Of a DNA stretch of 64,000 nucleotides, positions 57,584 through 64,000 are shown piece by piece. Positions within the stretch are counted from its first letter, which is position 1; every line of letters starts with the position of its first letter. The translations under genes were made by a program, and so were the position numbers. Source of the DNA: Dactylis glomerata (taxonomy: Eukaryota; Streptophyta; Magnoliopsida; Poales; Poaceae); contig QXEO01000239.1 in NCBI GenBank assembly GCA_007115705.1, positions 875,688 to 939,687 on the forward strand, given 5' to 3'. The notes beneath the pieces are model-generated. The model was not told the DNA's origin. It saw only the letters and a program-made list of their open reading frames with translations, and did not search any database.

Positions 57584-58156
57584 ATGAGTGATGCAGATGG
57601 TTCTCGTCTGAACCTTGGCTCTCCGGTGGCGCCGCGGGGTCGTGGCCGCCCTCGTGAAAGCAAAAACAAAACAACTCCGGCCGCCGCAGGATCGTCATTG
57701 GCCGCTCCGGTGAAGCGTCGTCCTGGCCGCTCACCTGGTAGCAAGAACAAACCCAAAGTGACTGGCGTCGCCCCAGGTCTGAGCGCTCCTCCGCCTGCTG
57801 CTCCTTCTGCCTCTTCAAGAATTTTTTCTTTCTTCTGCATTGCCATGGCGCAGTGTCATGAGATTCAGCGCCTGCCGCTGAATTTCACCAAGTTCATGGA
57901 TGGGCGAAAACTGCGAGAAGCGGTTCTTCGTGAACAATCTGGTGGAGGGACTCCGTACGAAGTGGAGGTTTGGTATGATGGTGACGGCGAACAATACTTC
58001 AAGGGTGGCTGGTCGCAGTTTGCAGAAGACCATGACCTCCACCAAGGCTTCTTTATGACCTTCGACTACCACATCGGCATGTCAAAGTTCGATGTGAAGA
58101 TCTACGATGGCACCCAGTGCCAGAAGGAATATGAAGCGGAAGTCCACTTTCATTAG
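57584..58156 (+). CDS. Antisense AT-hook/B3-like DNA-binding protein carried by the Tat element
   Basis: The 190-residue frame runs from MSDADGSRLNLG to VHFH. The frame stays open 111 bp further upstream, but this ATG follows a plant-like leader. Residues 18-24 (RGRGRPR) form a classical AT-hook, and residues 45-56 (RRPGRSPGSKNK) a weaker second one. After an Ala/Pro linker, residues about 94-186 look like a plant B3 domain: LPLNFTKFM near 97-105, then a Val/Glu strand (YEVEVWYDGDGEQYF), the hallmark GGWSQFAEDHDLHQGFFMTF, and an FDVKIYD strand. B3 domains bind DNA and are plant-specific. The gene lies opposite to gag-pol and has its own TATA and telo-boxes. It contains no stop or frameshift, although the gag-pol of the same copy is broken. 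B3 assignment is by pattern recognition only. Confidence 0.75.
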   Translation: MSDADGSRLNLGSPVAPRGRGRPRESKNKTTPAAAGSSLAAPVKRRPGRSPGSKNKPKVTGVAPGLSAPPPAAPSASSRIFSFFCIAMAQCHEIQRLPLNFTKFMDGRKLREAVLREQSGGGTPYEVEVWYDGDGEQYFKGGWSQFAEDHDLHQGFFMTFDYHIGMSKFDVKIYDGTQCQKEYEAEVHFH

Positions 58157-58533
58157 GATCTGCTTTATGTAATCTCTTTTTATAGTGTCCTTGCTGCTGT
58201 ACTATCTGTAATGAATACTCGTACTTTGCTTTGATGCTTTTAATAGTACCATGAGAACAAATCATTGTTCTGAGGTATGCTTTATATATATCGGGTTCTT
58301 TGTGAACCAATTATTTTGAAGAATATCGGGTTGTCTGCACAACCTAGTAGTGTAAAAGATCTCCATGTCGTGATAAAAGTTTCTTTTGTATGACCCGAGG
58401 GTTGAAGCACCCGAGCGGAGAAGTAGAAATATTTGTACAATTTTGTCGAGTTCAACCCAAGGAACCCGACCTATGGCCTCCTGTTCTGGGTTCAGAAGGT
58501 TAACTCGAGTTTACTGATACCATTAGATTTATT
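58157..58533. other. Region between the antisense gene and the integrase 3' end
   Basis: It is probably the 3' UTR of the plus-strand gene (TGTAATGAATACT near 58209 could act as a polyadenylation signal). No other feature is seen; the two transcription units converge here. Confidence 0.45.
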
Positions 58534-59691
58534 CTACGCGTAAAAACGTCGTAGCTGCTCCGCATTCCACGGGTTGCTCTCGTCTTTTCCTATCTTCTTA
58601 TCTTGTAGTCGATAAGCTCCTCCTGGTATCACTTCTGTGACGATGTAAGGTCCCACCCAAGGGGACTCCAATTTGCCGTGGCTGTCTTGCCTGAGTCGCA
58701 AAACTAGATCTCCCACCACAAATGATCGTGGACGAACTCGACTACTATGGTAGTTTCGCAGGCTCTGTTGATACTGCGTGGCTCTTTTTAATGCTTTATC
58801 TCTTGCTTCATCTAGTGCATCAACATCGTCTTGCAATGTTTCTGTTGATGTTGCTTCATCGTATGCCGTTACTCTTGGAGCTTCGTGTGTAACTTTGACT
58901 GGAAGCACGGCTTCTGCGCCATGGACCAGGAAGAAAGGAGTTTCTTGAGTTGCTGCGTTAGGCGTGGTTCTTAGGCTACAAAGAACGGAGGGCAATTCAT
59001 CTATCCAAGCGCTCTTGGCTTTCTCGAGAGGTGCTAAGAGCCTCTTTTTTATCCCACTGCATATCAAGCCATTAGCTTTTTCGACTTGCCCATTTGTCTT
59101 TGGGTGTGCCACAGATGCAAATTTGAGCTTGATTCCTAGTCCTTCACAGTAACTCTTGAATTCCTTCGAAGTGAAGTTTGTCCCATTGTCCGTGATGATG
59201 CTATATGGTACACCGAAACGGAAAACTATTGACTTGATGAAGTTGATTGCTGCTGTCGAATCTTGAGTTGTTACCGGAGCCGCTTTCACCCACTTGGTAA
59301 ATTTATCGACTGCCACTAACATGTAAACATGTCCTCCTGGCCAGGATTTGTGCAACTTTCCCACCATACCAAGGCCCCATTGTGCAAAGGGCCAGGACAA
59401 TGGTATTGGCTGTAGCTCTGCTGCTGACGCGTGCGGTCGAGATGCTTTGACATGCTTCACACTTCCGGACCATATCTTTCACATCCTCGATGGCTGTTAG
59501 CCAATAAAATCCTGCTCGAAACGCTTTTGCCGCTATTGCCCTGCTGCTGGCATGATGGCCGCACACTCCGTCGTGTATATCCTTTAATATTACTTGTCCT
59601 TCCTAAGGCATTACACAACGTTGCAAAACGCCGGTAATACTCTTCTTGTATAATTTCTTCTGCAACACGACAAACGCTTTCGATCGTCGAG
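58534..59691 (-). pseudogene. Tat integrase, partly frameshifted
   Basis: The catalytic core and C-terminus are open from 59460 to a stop at 58534, including VDKFTKWVKAAPV, ITDNGTNFTS and HPKTNGQVEKANG, the DDE residues of a retroviral-type integrase. The N-terminal zinc region (CGHHASSRAIAAKAF..., CEACQ) is in another frame (59566-59440), and the link to RNase H (ITRRSKAFVVLQKKLYKK, about 59690-59640) is in a third. At least two indels and a stop near 59600 therefore break this part. Confidence 0.87.
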
Positions 59692-61632
59692 TTATTCTCT
59701 TGGCTTCCACTGCATGTATGCGAGATATGGCTGCATCCAAGTTTCTTCTATCATCATGACTTCCTCGGGTTCCGGCGTAGCCCCCGAGCCTGCTGCAGTA
59801 GTCGAACTTTTGACACTTTTTATTGACCTTTCCACTATTTCCTCCCAGAATACTCCAGATGGCACGTGTAAACACTGGGACCCGATATTTGCTAAGTTAT
59901 CGGCTTCTTCATTGCTGTTTCTGCTGATGTGCGAAACTTTGCATCCATCAAATGTTTCTTTGAGATAGTGATATAAGTTCTTGTAGGCCATCATGGTGTC
60001 ACTGATTGTGTCGCACCTGTTCATAACTTGCTGAACAACAAGGTTCGAATCTCCAAATATTTTTAGGCGAGTTGCTCCACATGCTTTAGCCATCTTCATT
60101 CCATGCAACAAAGCCTCGTATTCTGCTTCATTGTTAGAAGCCTGTGAAAAACTCATCCTTAAAACATACTTTAATTTGTCGCCATGCGGCGATATCAATA
60201 CTACTCTTGCGCCTGCGCCTTGGACTCTCTTAGAACCGTCGAAGTACATTGTCCAGACACTCGACAGATCTGGGGGTCCCGTGCTCTGTAGCTCCAGCCA
60301 TTCTGCTGTGACATCTGGCAAGATTTGCGACTTGATCACTTTCCTTTTTTCGTACGTGATGTCCATGGGAGATAATTCGATTTCCCACAAAGAGACACGT
60401 CCTGTTGCCGAAGGATTGTTCAATATATTTGATAGTGGCGCTTCATTGACCACTATAATTGGGTGCACCGCAAAGTATTGTCGCAATTTCCATGCTGTTG
60501 TAAAAACACTGTATGCAAGCTTTTGATAATGCGGGTACCTTTGTTTTGTCGGAGATAGTACTTCACTGATAAAATATACCGGCCTCTGGACGTCGTGGGC
60601 TTTTCCTTCTTCACTTCTTTCGACTACTAATACTGTACTCACCACCTGATGGGTTGCAGCGATGTAGAGTAGTAGTGGCTCCTTTTCTTTTGGTGCGACC
60701 AACACTGGTGGCATGGAGAGCACTTTTTTCAACTGCGCAAAAGCTGCGTCTGCTTCTGCTGTCCACTCGAACTTATTATCTGACTTTTTCATGAGTGCAT
60801 AGAATGGGAGCGCTTTTTCTCCCAATCGAGCAACAAAACGACTTAGTGCCGCGACGCGCCCTGCGAGCTTCTGTACGTCGTGTAGTTTCGTGGGTTTCCC
60901 CATTGTTAAAATTGCCTGTATTTTCTCTGGGTTTGCCTCTATTCCTCGTGCTGACACCAGGAACCCTAAGAGTTGTCCTGCCGATACACTGAAAGAACAC
61001 TTTGCCGGGTTAAGCTTAAGCTTGTACCTTCTCAGGTTGTCGAAGGTTTCTGCCAAATCGCTGATAAGGGATTCCTCCTCTCTTGTAGTAATGACTACAT
61101 CGTCAATGTAGACTTGGATGTTGCGTCCTATTTGGCTCCCGAGGCAATTTTGCATCATCCGTTGATAAGTTGCTCCTGCATTTTTTAGGCCGAACGGCAT
61201 TACTTGGTAGCAAAACACTCTATATGGTGTGATGAAGGCCATCTTTTCTTTATCTTCTTTCTTCAATTTGATCTGGTTGTAACTAGAATACGCGTCCAGA
61301 AAGGAAAGCCTTGCGCATCCCGCTGTCGAATCAATTATCTGATCGATGCGGGGTAGAGGGAAGGGATCCTTTGGACAATGCTTATTGAGAGATGTGTAGT
61401 CAACACATACTCTTTGTATGTCTGTGTTCTTCTTGGGTACGATGACTGGATTGGATACCCAACTCGAAGTTTTTATTTCTCTGATAAACCCGGCGTTTTC
61501 TAGCCTGTGCAATTCTGATGCTATCGCCTTCCTTTTAGGTTCATCAAATTGTCGCAATGGTTGCTTGACTGGCTTTGCTTTGGGATCTACATTTAATGCA
61601 TGCTCGACGAGTTCCCTGGGAACCCCTGGCAT
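59692..61632 (-). CDS. Tat reverse transcriptase - RNase H - archaeal-type RNase H
   Basis: The 646-residue open segment begins at MPGVPRELVEHALNV. RT motifs in order are FIREIKTSSWVSNPV, LSFLDAYSSYNQI, MPFGLKNAGATYQRMM and the catalytic YIDD (about residue 175). The first RNase H follows at about 315-430 (LLLYIAATHQVV; its D/E/D pattern is degenerate). The second, archaeal-type RNase H at about 465-595 has MYFDGSKRVQGAG, NNEAEYEAL, GDSNLVVQQV and NEEADNLA, keeping all acidic residues. A duplicated RNase H with the second one active is the mark of Tat elements. The frame joins the upstream protease frame across one TAG at 61696, and a frameshift follows it. Confidence 0.9.
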   Translation of the reverse strand: MPGVPRELVEHALNVDPKAKPVKQPLRQFDEPKRKAIASELHRLENAGFIREIKTSSWVSNPVIVPKKNTDIQRVCVDYTSLNKHCPKDPFPLPRIDQIIDSTAGCARLSFLDAYSSYNQIKLKKEDKEKMAFITPYRVFCYQVMPFGLKNAGATYQRMMQNCLGSQIGRNIQVYIDDVVITTREEESLISDLAETFDNLRRYKLKLNPAKCSFSVSAGQLLGFLVSARGIEANPEKIQAILTMGKPTKLHDVQKLAGRVAALSRFVARLGEKALPFYALMKKSDNKFEWTAEADAAFAQLKKVLSMPPVLVAPKEKEPLLLYIAATHQVVSTVLVVERSEEGKAHDVQRPVYFISEVLSPTKQRYPHYQKLAYSVFTTAWKLRQYFAVHPIIVVNEAPLSNILNNPSATGRVSLWEIELSPMDITYEKRKVIKSQILPDVTAEWLELQSTGPPDLSSVWTMYFDGSKRVQGAGARVVLISPHGDKLKYVLRMSFSQASNNEAEYEALLHGMKMAKACGATRLKIFGDSNLVVQQVMNRCDTISDTMMAYKNLYHYLKETFDGCKVSHISRNSNEEADNLANIGSQCLHVPSGVFWEEIVERSIKSVKSSTTAAGSGATPEPEEVMMIEETWMQPYLAYMQWKPRE

Positions 61633-61695
61633 GTCTGATGGACACCAGGCGAAGATTTCCCAGCGCTCACGGAGGAACTTGATGAGCGCGCTTTC

Positions 61696-62982
61696 CTATG
61701 CGGGATCCAAGTTCACCGCAATTGATATCGTCTTGTTTGTATCTGTAGGGTGGACCTGGATCTTCTTCGAGTCTTGAGTTGTGTCGAAAGCCTGATCTGG
61801 CAGGGATCGTCCAACGTCGGGTAGCACGTTATGATCCATTTCTCCTTTTAGCCTCTCATATTCTACTGCCATGCCAAAGGTTTGCGCCATCCTATTGAAT
61901 TCTCTGTCGGATGTGTTGGCTACTTCAAAGCTCCCTTGCACTGTAATTGTTCCTTTGGGTCCTGGGATTTTTAGCGTAAGATACACGTAATGAGGTACTG
62001 CCATGAACTTTGCAAATGCTGGGCGCCCTAGGATTGCGTGGTACTGTGATGGCCAGTCCATGACTTCGAATTCCAACTTCTCTCTTCGATAGTTGCTGCT
62101 ACTGCCAAAACAGACGTCGAGTTCTATTTTCCCTATAGGGTGATTTGCGGCTCCTGGTACTATTCCATGGAAGGAGCAATCTGTTGGCTTCAGGCTTGTC
62201 AGTGAGATACACATTGCCTTCAGGGTTCTAGCATATATTAGGTTTATACCACTCCCTGCATCCACGAATACTCTCCCGATGTCGTATCCTCCTATTTGCG
62301 CCTTTAACACCATTGGCGAGTGGCCTGGCCTGGGAACTTTCCTTGGGTGGTCTGCTCTGCTGAACTTAACTAGTTGATCTGACCACCGCAAGTACTCTGT
62401 GGTGGCTGGTGGTGATGATATTGCTAGGTTTACTTGCCTGCATATGCTCTTTCGCTCTTTCTTCGACTTAGGCACCGGTTGAATCATGGCTGATATGTAA
62501 ACTTTTGACTCTAGGTGCCTTGCTAGCCTTTGTACTTGGTATCCTTGACTTATGTGTTTTTCTCCTTGCCATCCTCCTTGACTTGATCCCATGGCGCTTT
62601 GTAGCCTCAGGAAAGTTCTACAATCCTTCATCTGATGATTTGAAACTCTTTTTCCATCGAGATAGGCATAATGGATTCGACAAGGCCCGTATAGCATATC
62701 TTCGGCCGAGGGGCCGGAGTATCTCGATTTTTCTGCTCCCTTTGTCTGGAACTTCCTGCCTTCGTCTTCTTCCTCTTCCCTTACTCCGTAACCCACAGCT
62801 ACCTGGTTTCGCCTTCCTTGATTATCCCTGCTGCGGTGTCGTCTCCTTTGTCTACTCGTTCTGTCGACTTCTGGTGATCGTCCTCTTTTGTTATTACATG
62901 CGTCCTCTCCATCAGCGAATTTGTTGGCTTCTTCCATTAATTCAGCTACTGTCGTTGGCCTCGTTCTTCCTATCTCTTCCAC
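61696..62982 (-). pseudogene. Tat Gag C-terminus and protease
   Basis: The 428-residue open segment starts MEEIGRTRPTTVAELMEE, an Arg-rich region (RQRRRHRSRDNQGRRNQ) follows, and then a basic linker. The retropepsin-like domain contains VFVDAGSGINLIYA (active-site D-A-G) and HAILGRPAFAKF. It is in the same frame as Gag upstream (stop TGA at 63070) and RT downstream (stop TAG at 61696). Each break is one codon, and the upstream one looks like a CpG-type CGA-to-TGA change. Confidence 0.88.
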
Positions 62983-63069
62983 GAGATCTGAGCGACGAAG
63001 GCCAGCCGAAAAAGCATCTATTGCCCATTCGTCGGAGACGTCTTCTGCTGAGTTTTTGATTACACTCCA

Positions 63070-63840
63070 TCATTGTATATAAGAACGTAGAGTTTCGCCT
63101 TTCCTTTGCATACATGCTTTGACGTCCTCCAGTGACGCTGGACGCTTGTATGTCGAACGGAAATTTCTTGCAAATTGGCTTTCGAGTTCTCCCCAGCTTC
63201 CAATGGATTCATTAAGTAGGGTGTTCAACCAGGACCGTGCTGCGCCAGTGAGGTGTAGTTGTAAGCTTTGCATTGCAGCTGCTTTTGTTCCCCCTAATAT
63301 CTGTACTGCCTGCAAATAGTCCGATAACCATAGGGTAGGTTCTTGCGACCCGTCATATTTTTGCTGGTCGTGTGGTAACTTGAATCCTTTGGGTACCCGC
63401 GTTTTGCGAACCCTGCGGGTAAAGCATAACGCGCCCATCTCCTTGTCACCGTCTTCATAATTTTCTTCCCTCCAAACGTGGCGCGATTTATTTACTCGAG
63501 CCTGCGCTATTATATTTCTTGCGTCCTCCTTCCTCTTTTGTCGCCTTTCTTCTTCTGACGACTCGCTATACTCATTTTGTGTGGAATTGTACTTGTGTTT
63601 CGCCTTTTGCTTTTCCTTGTGGCTTGTCGACTTCGTCTCTGGTCCTTTTCCCCTGATCTTGTTCTCCACTATCCCGAGGCTTCGTATTGCGGCTTGGTGC
63701 ATATCTTCTCGCAGATCTCCGGGTTCTGGCCTTGTGGTTAGTAAGTATGTCTGTGCTGCTATCAGTGCTGCTTCTGGTGTTTCTTGTACGAAATCTTCTT
63801 CCTCCTTTTCTAACTGTGGAGTAAGGCTCCTTGAGCACCT
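63070..63840 (-). pseudogene. Tat Gag core
   Basis: The frame includes EEDFVQETPEAAL (near 63800), MHQAAIRSLGIVENK (63702), RKEDARNIIAQARVN and the Gag core AMQSLQLHLTGAARSWLNTL...ESQFARNFRSTYKRPASLE. It stops at a TGA (63070) in the sequence that reads RSYIQRW in the left-hand copy. It is homologous to 9600-10380. The N-terminus runs on towards the right edge with unclear frame. Confidence 0.85.
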
Positions 63841-64000
63841 TTCCTCTCTGCTGCGTGCTGTTGTCCCTCTGTTGTGCTTTGGGTCTCCGCGCCTTTCTCT
63901 GCTATATTCTGATTCTTCGCTATAATCATCCTAATACTCTTCTTTCGACATACTGTTATTGTCTTGGAAAAGCATGTCTCTTTCCTCCCTTAGTTTCTTC

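Larger units (their letters stand above)
39491..64000 (-). mobile_element. Non-autonomous Athila-type retrotransposon, host of two nested elements
   Basis: On the minus strand it has a 3' LTR (39491-41134), polypurine tract, about 2.7 kb of non-coding DNA, Gag-protease (43881-44981), Asp primer site (45127-45144) and a 5' LTR starting at 45155. The 5' LTR is broken at 45880/56182 by a Sirevirus-like element and at 56218/56219 by a Tat-type element; its remainder must lie beyond 64000. No RT, RNase H or integrase is present. The bases outside the 3' LTR are GGATT (39486-39490). The two LTRs differ by roughly 19 substitutions in about 720 compared bases. Confidence 0.88.
56219..64000 (-). mobile_element. 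Tat-lineage Ty3/gypsy retrotransposon with antisense gene
   Basis: On the minus strand it includes Gag, protease, RT, RNase H, an extra archaeal-type RNase H and integrase (63900 down to 58534), then a spacer with a plus-strand gene (57584-58156), the polypurine tract and a 3' LTR (56219-56554). The 5' LTR lies beyond the window. The extra RNase H and the primer site and LTR of the sister copy at 8423 identify the Tat lineage. It sits in the Athila-type 5' LTR; the expected duplication is GTCAC (56214-56218). Confidence 0.92.

Noticed and set aside
62505..63059. 184-codon plus-strand ORF antisense to Tat gag
   Set aside because: It mirrors the conserved Gag frame exactly and has no domain, unlike the independent plus-strand gene at 57584, which faces no coding frame.
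1..64000. tRNA or rRNA genes
   Set aside because: None was found by eye; the tRNA-like matches are retrotransposon primer sites of 12-18 bases only.

Overview
This window is repeat-rich nuclear DNA from a grass, most likely a Pooideae/Triticeae-type genome (wheat, barley, rye, oat or ryegrass relatives). The evidence is the long nested LTR retrotransposons: Athila-type with TGATACGTC... termini and a tRNA-Asp primer site, Tat-type, a Reina-type chromovirus and a Sirevirus-like copia. Stowaway MITEs bounded by TA and intron-containing plant genes agree with this. Nothing bacterial, organellar or viral (infectious) is seen. Species is inference.

Layout. 1-6202: the 5' part of a decayed Athila element on the minus strand (gag-pol, primer site, 5' LTR). 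It cuts off a short promoter-plus-ORF remnant at 6203-6470. 7190-8352: a non-autonomous hAT-like element with a perfect 8-bp target duplication and a Stowaway inside it. 8423-about 10518: a 3'-truncated Tat-type element. 10870-10972: Stowaway. 12246-15875: an intact J-domain/DUF3444 protein gene (+). 17435-18156: a Stowaway split by another MITE. 18542-22930: an 11-exon SEC14-like lipid-transfer protein gene (-), convergent with the J-protein gene. These two genes form the gene island.

25472-32436: a complete Reina-type chromovirus (CACTT target duplications) with a solo Athila-type LTR in its gag. 33821-35416: a 5'-truncated LINE. 35446: a Helitron-like 3' end. 35707-36949: a frameshifted F-box gene. 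37199-38916: a candidate Helitron. 39023-39360: a small CACTA-like element. From 39491 to the right edge there is a nest: a non-autonomous Athila-type element (Gag-protease only) whose 5' LTR is broken twice, by a young Sirevirus-like element (45881-56181, GCAAC duplications, Gag only) and, 32 bp further on, by a Tat-type element (56219 to beyond 64000).

The most unusual item is in that Tat-type element. On the strand opposite to gag-pol, between the 3' LTR and the integrase, lies an intact gene-like unit (TATA box, telo-box, 190-codon ORF) whose product looks like an AT-hook plus plant B3 DNA-binding protein. Other points are a J domain whose HPD is HPG, a recent duplication of a DUF3444 module, a GC-AG intron in the SEC14 gene, two pol-less elements that keep an intact Gag, and chromovirus coding sequence running through its own polypurine tract into the 3' LTR. 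LTR comparisons by eye give a relative order: Athila host about 2.6% diverged, Reina about 1.3%, Sirevirus-like about 0.65%.
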